The position numbers and the translations under genes are program-made. From NCBI GenBank assembly GCA_003255025.1, contig QANY01002498.1, positions 434,001 to 498,000 of the forward strand: a stretch of DNA of 64,000 nucleotides, read 5' to 3'. The notes below the pieces were generated by a model. The model was not told the origin of the DNA, made no database searches, and saw only the letters and a program-made list of their open reading frames with translations. This document shows, piece by piece, positions 10,826-21,746 of the stretch (the stretch's first letter is position 1; every line of letters starts with the position of its first letter). The stretch comes from Datisca glomerata (Eukaryota > Streptophyta > Magnoliopsida > Cucurbitales > Datiscaceae).

Positions 10826-11133
10826 CTAATTCTTGGTTAAATCTTCCATCTCACAATCGAATTCATGTAAGAAGATATTCATGAGAACTGAACTGAAAGA
10901 ACATCCTCGTGGGATCCCATTTGTATTTAAAGAGTCAGATTTTCCCGATTTGTCTAATATTAAGGTTTTGCAATAGGTTTCTATAAGTTGATAAAACGGT
11001 TCGTTATTTGGACCAAGATGGGACCTAAGGAATCTCATGATCTAAGTTGTCAAAGCATTTGAGAATATCGGCTTTCATTAGTTTATCAAGCCTACCCCAT
11101 GTCTGCATTTGAGTAAAGAATGTAATAGGTCCT
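10826..11133 (-). pseudogene. group II intron-type reverse transcriptase fragment, copy 1
   Basis: Reading minus, one frame gives KADILKCFDNLDHEI. This fits reverse-transcriptase motif A of group II maturases, whose usual form is aDI..fFD.idH. After a frameshift the frame 11038-10826 (70 aa) continues with a GIPRG...NIFLHEFD segment, which fits motif B (usual form GtPQG...NIyLHeFD). Copy 2 (50299-50671) has 13 more bases at the frameshift and reads through, so this copy has a 13-bp deletion. The catalytic YADD region was not found downstream. The sequence does not look like matR, the only maturase usually found in angiosperm mitochondria. Confidence 0.75.
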
Positions 11134-11143
11134 CTACCTCGTC

Positions 11144-11452
11144 ATGAATGTGAGGGATTGCCGAGGCCTTGATTCCCAGTCTGGGTTATTTATCCACCTT
11201 TATCAGAAGTCATTAGAAGGGGAAGCACTCAAGTGGAACTCATCTCTCCCCCTTGATGCTCTACGTAGTTTTGACGATGTGATTGACAGATTCACTCACC
11301 AGCCAGTAGTTGCACCAGGAGGAAGATCCCCCAATCTTTGTGATCTGGTTAATGAAAAAATGCAGCCCAGTTTTGAATTCATTACCTTTGTTAACCGATG
11401 GAGGAATTTAGCAGCTAAAGCAAAATGGAACATAAAAGAGGATGGACGTTGA
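11144..11452 (+). pseudogene. LTR-retroelement gag fragment (Ty3-gypsy-like)
   Basis: A 102-aa frame resembling the conserved plant gag domain: GEALKWNSSLP, then SFDDVIDRF, then a spacer, then FEFITFVNRWRNLAAKAKW. In the family this domain forms the particle shell. There is no zinc knuckle and no linked pol at this site. Gypsy pol remnants lie far away (42.5 and 49 kb). The normally conserved Gln-Phe before the spacer is disrupted. Confidence 0.7.
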
Positions 11453-12187
11453 GTAGGTTGAAGAGAGCTCTAACAGGGCTTACCTTTTCTTTGTTGAACC
11501 CTCTACGGTCTACCCTCTTTATCGATATCCCAATTCTAGCGTTCGTTAGAAGAAGTAGAGATATGGGGAGATAGGATTTATTACAACATTTATGTGAAAA
11601 TGACAGAAGCCGCTATAAAGGGAAGAAGCACATGCTGCACCTTCACTTGTGAAGCGCTACGCTCCTGCTTACGAAAGACTACTTTCTAAGCGAATTACTG
11701 AAGACAGACTACTGGGAGTGGGAAGAAAGCTCCAGCCCCTAGCCTTGAACTCGTTCAATATCGCACCTACTACCAAAGACTGAACCAAAGAAGTGATGGG
11801 ATAGACATAGCCATCTTTCCCTCACCCCGCTCTAAAGAGTAATAGGGGAGCAAGAAAGAGGTTGCCATTAGTTAGCTGCAAGGGATGAGCGTTAGAAGCA
11901 TAAGGGATAGGTCTGGAATAAGTCTTATATGAGTCCTTTAATCGAGTCCCTCTTCTTTAATAGGCGCTTTCCGGTAGCAGGGTTTTCTTTTATTTTTTTT
12001 ACAATTACCATTAAGTCTTTCATATCTCCGCCTCCCCATTCCTTTATCAAAGTCTAGTACTTATGGCGCAAGTTAGTCTCTTCAAGTGGGAGCAATCATA
12101 GGGGGCTCGGGTCTGGGTAGGCCTTCCTCTATCATCGGTAGGCAAAGGGGTAAGCGAACATGGCTGTCTTTGTTTGTGAAGAATAAA
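11453..12187. other. no recognised gene
   Basis: Nothing recognisable on either strand. Confidence 0.5.
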
Positions 12188-12363
12188 CATACGAGTACGC
12201 AAAGGGAAGAGAGTTGAGACTGAGATGAATCCAAGCCAACGAGGTACGAACGAGTTGGATAACCTGTTGACGGTGACTTTGATTGTTATTCCCCTTCTAG
12301 TGGAGATTGATTGCTTTCTCGATGGGAATTGGTAATACTTGGTCTTGGTCTTTGATGAGGAAG
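12188..12363 (+). repeat. repeat R6, copy b
   Basis: Direct copy of 2910-3095. It lacks about 8 bases present in copy a near 2965. It is followed at 12407-12419 by a 13-C run and then A7, close upstream of sdh4. Confidence 0.85.
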
Positions 12364-12466
12364 CGGCAGTTTTGTCAACGAACGCGTTTCAGGCCGGGAA
12401 CTTGATCCCCCCCCCCCCCAAAAAAAAGGGGCAGCTACGGTCAAACTCTAATTCCTCTATCTATTG

Positions 12467-12748
12467 GTGGGGAGGTATATGAAAGAACGAAACAGTGGAT
12501 TGAGGAATGAAATCTCGAAGACAAAGAGAACCGGGCTTTTCCAAAGAATTACTGCAACTTTCCCACTCCCTTTGATTATTATATACAAAAAAGTCTCTTC
12601 CACTTTCCTACCAAATCTCTCTTTATTCTGGCACATAAATGAAGGGATCGAAAAGATTATGGTAGATCATGTTCACCAAGAAATGACCTAAAATTTGATC
12701 TTGGTCTATTTGAGATTGTTCCTTTTAATCGTAATCAAAGATGTTTTC
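12467..12748 (+). pseudogene. sdh4: sdh4 relic (succinate dehydrogenase membrane anchor)
   Basis: Sdh4 is a small membrane-anchor subunit of complex II, mitochondrially encoded in many angiosperms. The frame reads GRYMKERNSGLRNEI, KTKRTGLFQRITA, then a hydrophobic stretch, LSLFWHINEG and a VDHVHQEMT segment. It is cut by TAA at 12689-12691, where the family has an Arg codon (CGA). After the stop the same frame continues with LILVYLRLFLLIVIKDVF, the expected last helix, to about 12748. CGA to TAA needs changes at both bases of one CpG. No ATG is seen at the expected start (the local codons are TTG and GTG). The usual partner cox3 is not adjacent. Confidence 0.85.
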
Positions 12749-13344
12749 TTTTCTCTCATTTCTTTTCCGAACAAATCGAAGAACCTAATGGATCGAACTC
12801 ATCCTTGGCTGCTATGAAACATATCGGCCTTGCGTTGCGGAAGGATCGTTCTATTCTGTTTTGAGTTGAAGGCAGAAGCTCTTTCTTCAATAAAGGTTTT
12901 GAACCCTATCTTATTAAAGTCTTTGGCTCTGGAATTGGAGTGAACCTATAGGCTCAGGAGCCATCACCCTCTCATTTACAGACATAGCGAAATCACTTCC
13001 CCTATTCCCACCGTCAGGCGCAGGAAGTCCTTTCATCACTAACCTGGCCAATAACCGAACTGGAGCCTAGAATAATCATTAGAAGCACGTACCGGACATC
13101 TATTGTCATCTACTGGCTAGGAGCTCTAATGGTCGCAAGTTCAAGTTCACTCAAAAGTGGGTAGCCATTAAGGAAAATGGCTGTTGGAACTCTAAAGTAA
13201 CTCACTTGTTCAAACTCTTCTGTCCATCCCATATAAAACCCTTAAATCAGTGAGGAGCCAAATGGGCGTATGGCCTTGCCATTTAACCTTTCTTCCCCTG
13301 TGACTAGGAATGCTCAGTGACAACCTCTCAATCGTCACCGCCTA
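12749..13344. other. no recognised gene
   Basis: No frame or RNA recognised. Confidence 0.5.
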
Positions 13345-13479
13345 GCTTCCCCTAATTCCAAAACCCAACAATAGGACTTGCAACTATAGTATTGGAAAAA
13401 GCTTCTCTTTGATAGCGGTCATAGGGGGTTAAGGATCTTATCGTAGATAGAGATTGAAACCAGTTTTGGGGTTGGGGCG
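13345..13479 (+). repeat. repeat R7, copy a (direct, with 26713-26846)
   Basis: About 135 bp is shared with 26713-26846. The repeat ends exactly where the trnH relic begins. The other copy has no trnH after it. Confidence 0.8.
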
Positions 13480-13523
13480 GATGTAGCCAAGTTGATCAGG
13501 GAAGTGGATTGTGAATCCATTAC
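13477..13523 (+). pseudogene. trnH: trnH-GUG 5' fragment (plastid-like)
   Basis: GCGGATGTAGCC begins a match to plastid-type tRNA-His, running through the D arm and a GTG anticodon flanked by TGGATT and AATCCA. Homology stops after about 47 nt. The T arm and the 3' acceptor strand are absent, so no cloverleaf can form. Confidence 0.8.
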
Positions 13524-14480
13524 TAAATGGACCATTAGTTAGAGTTGTGGTCTTCCTGAGCGGATTGCGTGCGCCTAGAGCTGTGTTGACGGAGCTACTT
13601 CTTGCTGTCATGAGTTTAAGTGAATGAGCTAAGCCAAGTCTTTCTCTCCCACAGGGATAGGATGTGAAAAGTGCACTTGCTATTTTATCGATATTCAGGA
13701 ATTTCCCACGCGACCCCTCATTCATTAGTGCATCCATTTTAGGAAAGTAAAGAGGATTCGCTGTTGCATATTCTATTAATGGCTTATCCAACAACCAGTT
13801 ATCAGTCCAAAAGTGAGTTTCAGTTCAATCTCTAATAAGCCAATGAGAATTATCAATTAGAAGCTTAGCATTGTAATAACGAAAGGGACATCTGAGAATT
13901 TTCTCTCCTAGCTAGTGGAACAAGAAAGGCATGGGAGTCTTTGGGCATTGGAAGATTAAATTGACTCCATTGATGCATTAATGACCCAGTCAAAGGTAAA
14001 AGCACTGTCTCACCTATATACGATTTTATTGCTTGTTTAGTAAAATCACACTTTTCATTTTGGTAGCAGTAGATGCTTGCTGGGGCAGGGCACTCTTCAT
14101 TCTTCATTCGAAACTCATGAATGTTAGGTCGGGGGTTTCTGCCTTGTTATAAAAAAGAGAGTTGGGTAAAGAAAACTCCCTCCTTGGATGAGCACGGGGC
14201 TAAAGTAGCCTTTGAAGAGTCCATTTATTCTCTCCGCATGTGAAAGCGGAAGTAGTATAAAGACCATAAGAGGGCTTGAACTAGCGAGATAGGCTCAAAA
14301 AATGGGGTTTTAACCTAGTAGGGGTGTGAGGGCTTGATTGAGAGTTTTTAGGTAGGAGATTACTTGCCAAGGCTTCATAGGAAAGAGGCCTTAGAAAGCT
14401 CGACGTGCTCCCCTTCATTCGTTGCTAAGCCAAGGTCCCAGGTCTCCGAGTCAGCCCGCGCTTTTTTGAAGAATCCTGCA
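13524..14480. other. no recognised gene
   Basis: Minus-strand frames at 13438-13794 and 13865-14107 are not recognised. 13778-13839 recurs at 55884-55944 (direct). 13875-13929 recurs at 10088-10142 (direct). Confidence 0.45.
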
Positions 14481-15240
14481 CGCTCACGAGCAGAATCTTA
14501 GCTTGAGCCTACCTTCGCACACCTTCGTTACTCTTTAGGAGGCATCCGCCCCAGATAAACTACCCACCTTGCAGTGTCCCCCCCTCCCGAATTCTCGGTG
14601 TGGCGGTTAAGCATCCTTAAACGAAAGAGTGGTCTTTCACGATTAGTCGTTGTGTCTCACCACCTCCCACCTATCCTACACATTCAATTAAAGTTGTCAC
14701 TACGAAGGTATAGTTAAGGTGCACGGGCTCTTACCGTCTAGCCTTTGGTACTCTGCATCTTCATGGAGAATTCAATTTCACCGGGTCCATGTCGGAGACA
14801 ACGGGGTAGTCGTTACACCATTCGTGCAGGTCGTTACTTGTGCGACAAGGAATTTCGCTACCTTAGGATAGTTAGAGTTACTGCAACCATTTACCGAGGC
14901 TTTCATTCAAAGCTTAGAACACTTCTCCTTACGACCTTCCAGCACCGGGCATGTGTCAGACTCTATACATCGTGTTACCACTTAGCAGAGTCCTGTGTTT
15001 TTAATAAACAGTCGCTACCCCCTGCTATGTGTCGCTTTCCTAATCAAAAGATAGGAGAGCACCCCTTCTCTCGAAGTTACGGGGTCATTTTGCCGAGTTC
15101 CTTCGACATGGTTCTCTCAAGCGCCCTAGTATACTCTACTTGTTCACTTGTGTCGATTTGGGGTACGGTCAGTTTACCGGGAGGATCGCCCTCCCAATTC
15201 AAAGTTTTTTCCTGGAAGTTTTCACCTTGTTGACTATGAC
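14481..15240 (-). pseudogene. rrn26: rrn26 internal fragment (large-subunit rRNA)
   Basis: On the minus strand this is a continuous block of plant mitochondrial 26S rRNA from the central to 3' part of the molecule. It includes the highly conserved TAACTATCCTAAGGTAGCG core, the GTCGTTACACCATTCGTG region and the GCGGATGCCTCCTAAAGAG segment. Homology ends at about 14481, just after GCTCGTGAGCGT, before the peptidyl-transferase loop and sarcin-ricin regions. The 5' end near 15240 also breaks into unrelated sequence. The 162-aa plus-strand frame here is antisense to the rRNA and is not a gene. It cannot give a full rRNA. Two smaller rrn26 pieces lie at 24485-24582 and 24823-24903. Confidence 0.93.
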
Positions 15241-16278
15241 AACACTCGCGACTATAAACAGACTCGCGACTATGGAAGGGAGGTACGCGCTACTCTCTCG
15301 CGACCCCTACTCTAATCAAAAGACTAAAGGACCCTACTGGAGATTCAAAAGGCGAGCACTGAAATGAGAAAAGGTTAGTCTTTTTCTCGAATAATGCTCG
15401 GCTCGCTCCACCATTCCTTCTACACTCGCTAGTCTCGAAGAAGATTAACGAAAGCTAAGAGAAGAGCAGGTTTCGAACGTCGTGCCAGGGACAGGTTGGT
15501 CTGCCTGTTCACATGAAAAGAAGACCTAAGATCGAAATTTTGGCAGGGACTTTGCTAAGCTATTTGTCATTCGTTGAACCTTGGGGATAACCAATAGCAT
15601 TAAGGTCAATCTCCACACCACCTCTATCATACCCGGATAGAGATGATGGTCTTCCTCTTATGTCTCCAAGCCTGCCATAATAGAATAGATAGGCGAAGCA
15701 GCCAATAGTTGTTTGTTCTCGCCTATCGATAGATAGTAGGTTGCTTCCAAGCTCAAAACATTTGAAACTTAATTGCGACTTTATTCTTGTTATTGATAGA
15801 GTTTCTACGCCCCTGTCAAATAAAGTATAGGGAGAGAACAGGAAGAGAGAAGGAAAAAGAGAAAAGGATTTACAAGTCTAATGGGAAAAGAATGGTTGAC
15901 ACGTTGACTGCCTTCAAGACTATAAAATCTAACCCAAGCGGTCTAACCCCCGGGGCGGACCCCAACTGAAAGGGGCTAGACGGACTAACGGTAAGCGAGA
16001 TAAAGAAAGTAGCTGGCCCTATGTGTAAAACCTTGCCGAGGGAGAGTCTTTCTCCAATAGCTTCTCATTACCCGCAGGAGTCCCACTGTCGTTAGCACCT
16101 TCATTAGTACTCCTTGAACCTAGTGATTTACAACCACCCTCACTGAAGACTTTCTATATATCTGTCTCGATCCAATCAAACGTGGGGCCCTCAACAACCA
16201 ATGGAGCTCTCCTTCCACGAGACTGGGATCAATAGAATAGGAAGAGGTGTAAGCCAAAAAGAAAGACCACCAAAAGTC
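15241..16278. other. no recognised gene
   Basis: No convincing gene. The frame at 15787-15969 is Lys/Arg/Glu-rich and unrecognised. Confidence 0.5.
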
Positions 16279-16367
16279 ACGACCACCAAGATACGCATAG
16301 TGATTCGATCTTTTGATCACCCATTTTTTGAAAACCATTTTTGGGGGCTTCCTTCTTACACACTCGA
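16279..16367 (+). pseudogene. rps10: rps10 5' fragment (ribosomal protein S10)
   Basis: Begins with ACG, the usual genomic form of the rps10 start codon that editing turns into AUG, followed by TTKIRI, SFDHPFFENHF and GLPSYT. About 29 codons remain. After 16367 it runs into sequence that soon becomes antisense cox1. The rest of exon 1, the intron and exon 2 are missing. rps10 and cox1 are neighbours in many plant mitogenomes, but here the cox1 piece points the other way. Confidence 0.87.
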
Positions 16368-16393
16368 TCGCTCTCTGAACGATCAGAATAAGG

Positions 16394-16527
16394 TATTATT
16401 TAATCATGGAAATGTCATGTCAGGTGCACCCATCAGAATCGAAACAGACCAATTACTAGATCCACCTATCATCGCCGGCATAACCATAAAAAAGATCATT
16501 AAAAAAGCGTGAGCCGTTATTAAAACT
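16394..16527 (-). pseudogene. cox1: cox1 fragment (cytochrome c oxidase subunit 1)
   Basis: Minus-strand frame [22 protein letters not shown], then a changed segment with Ser-Ser for Phe-Gly, then [19 protein letters not shown] at 16404-16406 replaces the CGA Arg codon of the PRLNN motif. This part of subunit 1 contains a heme-ligand His (in TAHAF). The fragment covers about 45 codons, and both ends are abrupt. Confidence 0.9.
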
Positions 16528-17465
16528 GGCTTCGTCGTTTAGTGGTAACGAGTGGAGCGCATAAGCCCCCTTAGAGTGAGGGGCGAGCAGCAAGCAGCCC
16601 CTTGTATAGGGTTCCAAACCTATCTTACTAATAAGAAGAAAAGGGGCAAGCTAAAATCTACTCCTACGAGTCGAGAGTACGATCAGGCATCTTCTTATTA
16701 GATCAGGAGGGCTAGCTGAAGAAAGTTGTTATGTAGATGGGTAGGAGGAGCGATCCGATATTTTCTAGCTGAAAATGGGCCGACTACAAGACTAGGACTA
16801 CAATACAAGTCATGAGCGATAGAGAAGCCAAGCCGGATAGGTTTTTTTATGTCGAAAGCCCCAAAACTAGCTATCTTATAGCAGACAACTAACGCAAGCC
16901 TACTCAACTAATCTCATAAGTAAACGCTTGTTCGCATCGCAGCTAATAGAAACCCACACTAAAAGGAGGACCAAAAGCTCAGGGCTCGACGAAAGAGAAA
17001 GTCTTAGCATTAAGAAAATGGGGTTAATAGTGAAAGGAAGAGCCCGGCATTCATTTCTTCATTCATATTTTTAAAATGGGTTAAAATCTATGTATTTCAC
17101 TATATATACATGTTAAAAAGCATAATAAAAGGGGAAAGTGCTATATACAACATCCAACAGTGTTCTGTCTCATTGGTCCTCTCATGCTAGAATTTGCTCA
17201 TAAATCCACTTTGTTTTGTTGGAAATCATTTCAATTATAATACGTGACTTATATGACTTCGATCTGAGACCTCTCGATTCAAAGAGGAAATGCGCATTTG
17301 TCTTATTTTAAGTCTCCCCATCTTGATCTCTACTACAATCAGGAGACCTAAACCATTTCTGGTCTTTCTTCAATAAGTCTGTTAACACTACGACTTTCTT
17401 TGAATAACCTCCCATAAAAGGCCTAAAAGAGTTTGCCAAACCCAAGAAAGATCACTTAATTTCCA
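16528..17465. other. no recognised gene
   Basis: A short tRNA-like word near 16536 (GTTTAGTGGTAACG) does not extend into a cloverleaf. Nothing else recognised. Confidence 0.5.
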
Positions 17466-17597
17466 TTGGAGCCATTCTAAAAGGGGATAAATTAGCGCTA
17501 CTTGGTGAAATAGGTTCTTTTATAATCAATTTCAAACCATCTGCTAGAGGTTGTAACAATCCGAACGATCCCACTACATCAGGACCCTTTCGACGCA
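17466..17597 (-). pseudogene. nad1: nad1 exon 1 fragment (NADH dehydrogenase subunit 1)
   Basis: Minus-strand frame [20 protein letters not shown], then [15 protein letters not shown], then FRMAP. This is the quinone-site loop region of complex I subunit 1, from exon 1. The frame then runs into unrelated codons and a TGA. Ser and Pro codons at editing positions are unedited. A second, very small nad1 piece from a later exon is at 57474-57530. Confidence 0.9.
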
Positions 17598-18336
17598 GGG
17601 GCGCATTAGCGCTTTACTCATATAAAAAGGGCTCTTTTTCAGCTGGATCCAAAATGAATAGGAGATCTATCTGTACGCCATCCGCTCAATATCTTTCATA
17701 GTGAGGGAACTCCTCTGTTTTTAGCTTGACGTGCTACTTTAGTTTCCCAAAAATGTATAAACCCCAGGATTTTTGTAAAAGAAGAGGAACGAGTGACAAG
17801 GGACTTGAGTGACTCGCCTTAATCAATAAGCGGGAGAGGAATGAAGAAACTCAATCGGATACTAGAGTAGAGATGAGCAAGAGCCAGGGACGCACTCGAC
17901 GAGCAGACGAGGGATGGGTGGTAGGAGCGTAGTCCCAGTTCAGTGAAGTCAAGTCTTTACGTCTATAGGGGCTCCTTGATGATCCGGAACCTTCCAAAAG
18001 ATATGGGTATATCATCTTTCTTGGCACTCTCTTTCTTTGTTATGCAAACCTAAAAAGAGAGAGGGATACGGAGCTTGACTTGAAAATAAACAACTGGCAC
18101 TACCCCCCTTAAAGGCAGATAAGGGACTTTTTGCCTTCTTTAAGTCCAGGATACAAAAACAATTCCTCCCCACTAAAAAGAGAGAATGTTCTTGAACTTG
18201 CTAAAGAATCAAAGTGTGATGGGAACTTCCCCCATATTGCTCCTTGGTAGTTGAAACAGCGGTTGAAGCGGCATTTCGAAATGACAGCATCGAAGATATA
18301 TTTATATATATACACGGTCACGGTTATTCCGAAATG
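17598..18336. other. no recognised gene; contains repeat R29
   Basis: 18119-18185 recurs directly at 24257-24323. A 70-aa minus-strand frame (18109-18321) is not recognised. Confidence 0.45.
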
Positions 18337-18435
18337 CCTTGATTGAATTTGGCTTCGCTGTGCCCTGAATCAATCAAAAAGCTTAGTTCTTTCTTCATCC
18401 CATTGAATTTGGGCTAGAGGGAGGCTGTGAGTCAC
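18337..18435 (+). repeat. repeat R3, copy b
   Basis: Direct copy of 7294-7392. Confidence 0.8.
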
Positions 18436-18484
18436 CTGAGCTGCGGATTTGTCGGTTGGTTGATTCTTCGAAATCAACCTAGTA

Positions 18485-18991
18485 GTAAGCAATTCGGAAA
18501 AAGCAACCAAAATATTCCTTGGTGAATAGGGTGAAAACTTGAACTACGCACATACATACTTTTAGAAAAAGGTAAAGCCAACAGACATAAAAACTGGTGC
18601 TATTGCGGCTATACCTCCCGATTTGTCAGGTATACTACGAATAATGGCATGGATCGGTAGGAAATACCATTCTAGTACAATATGAGGCGGGGTGGACATC
18701 GGATTAGCAGGTATATAATTGTTGGGATGCCCCAAAACATTAAGAGCATAAAAAATTCAAATGGAAAAAAAGATAGCAAAAGCTACCCAATCTACTAGAT
18801 CCTTTACATAAAAATAAGGGCAAAAAGCAATTTTATCCATCTCTGAATGTACACCCAATGGATTATTTGATCCATATTGATGCAATGCGGCCAGATGTAG
18901 AAGACTGGCGCCTACTAAAAGAAAAGGGAGTAAATGATGAAGACTAAAAAAATGATTTAAGGTGGCATTGTCCACGGAGAAACCACCCCAA
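18485..18991 (-). pseudogene. cob: cob fragment (apocytochrome b)
   Basis: Apocytochrome b is the quinol-oxidising core of complex III. Reading minus from about 18991: [34 protein letters not shown] (with a heme-ligand region), [13 protein letters not shown], then AIFFSI. Then TGA (18757-18759) stands where the family has Trp, followed by [26 protein letters not shown] and WYFLPI. A 2-bp deletion near the VF(IC)LLA segment shifts the frame. DNA homology still continues through the codons for YVRSSSF and IHQGIFW to about 18485. The N-terminal third and the last about 60 residues are missing. Confidence 0.93.
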
Positions 18992-20196
18992 AGTGACTTC
19001 AATAAAAAGGAGATCGTGGGATCAAAGTGGACCTTCCCAATTTCCATGGCCGATTGCATCCCGAGGACTTTCTTGATTGACTAAGTAGCATGGAAAAGTG
19101 CTTTGATTGGAAATAACTATCCGAGGTATGCGAAGGTTAAATTCTTGAGCACGGGTCATGCCTCAATTTGGTGGGATCAAGTCCAAGCAAGGTGTAAGCG
19201 GAAAGGCAAAGGGAAGTACATGGGATAATTTACGATCGAGGTTGCGGGATAAATTTCTACCCTCCGATTAGACCCAAAGCTTATTCCAAAAGGTTCACTT
19301 CACTTTAAAGGATAGGGGGAGAGAAGCGTACAAGAAAGGACAACGTCACACCAGACGTCCTACTTTAACTTCCCCAGCTCCAACTTAGCAGCAGGGGCAC
19401 CATCTCGCCCCTTACTCAAAGAGCTAATGATGAGTAGCCTTAACAGGCGCTAGCGAGTCCCAAGGTTCGTTCATTAGTCAGTGTCGAAAGGTCTTTCGTA
19501 GCCCTTTCATTTTCTTTAATAGAATTGGTAAGCCGGGTCAAGCAAGTACTTTTTTCTATTAGCCTGATAAGTTAAGATAGGTAAAGTGAAAGACTTTTTC
19601 GGGTGTAAGACCTAGCCTTGTGAGAAGAAATAGAAAACTACTGCTTTTCCGCGAAGCGCCGGTAAAAGTGAAGTAAGTTAAGGAAGTCAGAAAGTGCAAG
19701 TGGTTGATTGATAATCTATTCTGGTAAGCACATGTTCTTATTGTTCCTAAAGCTCTGGACCTCGAAGCCCCTATCACGTAAGGCCTTTGATCAGGCACAT
19801 ACTTCTCGAACTTCCATTTCAATCTGTCTTTCCCAAAATCTTTGGTATGCCTTTTCCTGGTAAAAAGTAATGGGAAAGTAGATAGGGAAAGATAAGGTTC
19901 AATGTCCCCTATGTTGAAGAAAGGGGCGGATGCTTTCTTCTAAACCGGTCTTTCATAGATAAGGGTATAGTCTCACTCCTTCTATCGAGGGGTTTTCCCT
20001 CTCTTTGCATTATGCTTTCTGCTTCAACTTCGCCAGCGATGGAAATCCTTCTCGACTCACAGATAAGGGATGTATGATTCCCGAACCTTAACAAAAAGGA
20101 TTTAGCTCCGCGCATCCTTTGATCTCCACCCAACCAGGGCTAGGCTAGTTTTAGTCTTTGGTTAAGAGATAGAATACGACGGTTTTTCAGGCGTTG
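18992..20196. other. no recognised gene
   Basis: Minus-strand frames at 19559-19822 and 19909-20133 are unrecognised. No repeat to the rest of the window was noticed. Confidence 0.5.
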
Positions 20197-20679
20197 ATGG
20201 TTGCACGTGCTAAAAATCCAGTACATTCTGTTTTGTTTCCCATCCTAGTCTTTCGCAACACTTCAGGTTTACTTCTTTTCTTAGGTCTCGACTTCTCCGC
20301 TATGATCTTCCCAGTAGTTCATATAGGAGCTATAGCTATTTCATTCCTATTCGTTGTTATGATGTTCCATATTCAAATAGCAGAGATTCACGAAGAAGTA
20401 TTGCGCTATTTACCAGTGAGTGGTATTATTGGACTGATCCTTTGGTGGGAAATGTTCTTCATTTTAGATAATGAAACCATTCCATTACTACCAACCCAAA
20501 GAAATACGACCTCTCTGAGATATACGGTTTATGCCGGAAAGGTACGAACTTGGACTAATTTGGAAACATTGGGCAATTTACTTTATACCTACTATTTCGT
20601 CTGGTTTTTAGTTTCTCGTCTGATTTTATTAGTAGCCATGATTGGGGCTATAGTACTGACTATGCATAGGACTACTTAG
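20197..20679 (+). CDS. nad6: nad6, near-complete but altered at both ends (NADH dehydrogenase subunit 6)
   Basis: Subunit 6 is a five-helix membrane subunit of complex I. From ATG 20197: MVARAKNPVHSVLFPILVFR, helices around GLLLFLGLDFSAMIFPVV and FLFVVMMFHIQIAEIHEEVL, then GLILWWEMFFILDN, TQRNTTSLRYTVYAGKVR, NLLYTYYFVWFLV, and AMIGAIVLTMHRTT. The family normally starts about 15 residues earlier, and that leader is replaced here by unrelated sequence. The start ATG is the internal Met of the normal protein. A TAG at 20677-20679 stands where a Lys codon (AAG) is expected. The next codons still read VKRQ before homology is lost. The 160-residue product lacks the usual C-terminal tail of several dozen residues. 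The core is open, so function is possible but doubtful. Confidence 0.88.
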   Translation: MVARAKNPVHSVLFPILVFRNTSGLLLFLGLDFSAMIFPVVHIGAIAISFLFVVMMFHIQIAEIHEEVLRYLPVSGIIGLILWWEMFFILDNETIPLLPTQRNTTSLRYTVYAGKVRTWTNLETLGNLLYTYYFVWFLVSRLILLVAMIGAIVLTMHRTT

Positions 20680-21746
20680 GTGAAAAGACAGAATCCATGG
20701 AATGTCTATCTATCCATGAAAACATCTATTCTATCTGTATATCTAGGGGATCTCTCTATACATATAAAATCATTTTATGGCATGATATGATTGCCTAGTC
20801 GTAGCCGCCTATTGAGTGCAGTCAAATTTTGAAGAAAGACTGTTGGCAGCAGGTGGAGACCATTTCTTTGGCCCCCTTCAAAAGGAAATGCGGGCAGGGT
20901 TAAGCTCAGCAGAGGGTTCGAGAATAGGGTAGGGTCCTGTCCTTAAGATTCAGATAAGAAAAGAGTTCCAAACCTTTATGCATGCACCCCTGTACAAGTG
21001 CTGCATACAAGTTTCCGGCCAGGATGATTGGGAAAGTTCAAAGCAATTTGAACCGCTCACATCACAGTAGTAGTAGCGTAAAGGCCGTAAGTCGGGGGGC
21101 GGCCATAACATAAGGCTATGACTTTCTTTCACTTTCTTTACGTTCTTCTTATGTGAGTTTGACCTGCCTTTGACTCTGATTACTTCTGACTCCCTATGAG
21201 CCATTTTATGACTTTACTTGACTTTTTTGAAGGGTCGGCGGGACATGGGAGCCTCAGCTCATGCATCGGTTTACCGAAATCACCTCCGCTATCCCACTTC
21301 CTTCTATTCAAAAAGTGAGCAGCCATTAAACAAAAAGGCCCTAAGAGGGGGCTCTTCTTTATATATTACAAAAGCCCTATAGTAGGTAACCCCGAAAGGC
21401 GAACTCATCAACTTCTTAGGAGTAGGTTTTGGCTTGCCCCTTTCTATGTTCTTAGTAAAGTGCTAATGTGCAACGACTTTCGCGTAGCTCAATCCCTTAC
21501 TCTTTTCTATAGTAAGGAGCCCTTTCAATAAGACTAGTGAATTGACAATATTCACACTGAACTCTCCAACGTACAGAGCTCTTGGACTCCTACCCTAGTT
21601 CAGGCGATTACCTAAGATAAAGCACTTTTACCTTTCTATCTAGAAAGACAAAGATATTACTAAGAAAGGCAACTAACATCTTTTTAGGCTTTGGTTGCTT
21701 GGCCGAGGGCCTAGGTAGGAATAGTGAAAGAAAGATAAGGGGAAGA
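20680..21746. other. no recognised gene
   Basis: No gene recognised. An 84-aa minus-strand frame (20950-21204) has no recognised motif. Confidence 0.5.

Noticed and set aside
14745..15233. 162-aa plus-strand open frame
   Set aside because: It is the antisense of conserved 26S rRNA sequence.
16536..16560. tRNA-like D-arm word (GTTTAGTGGTAACG)
   Set aside because: No matching anticodon or T arm follows within tRNA length.
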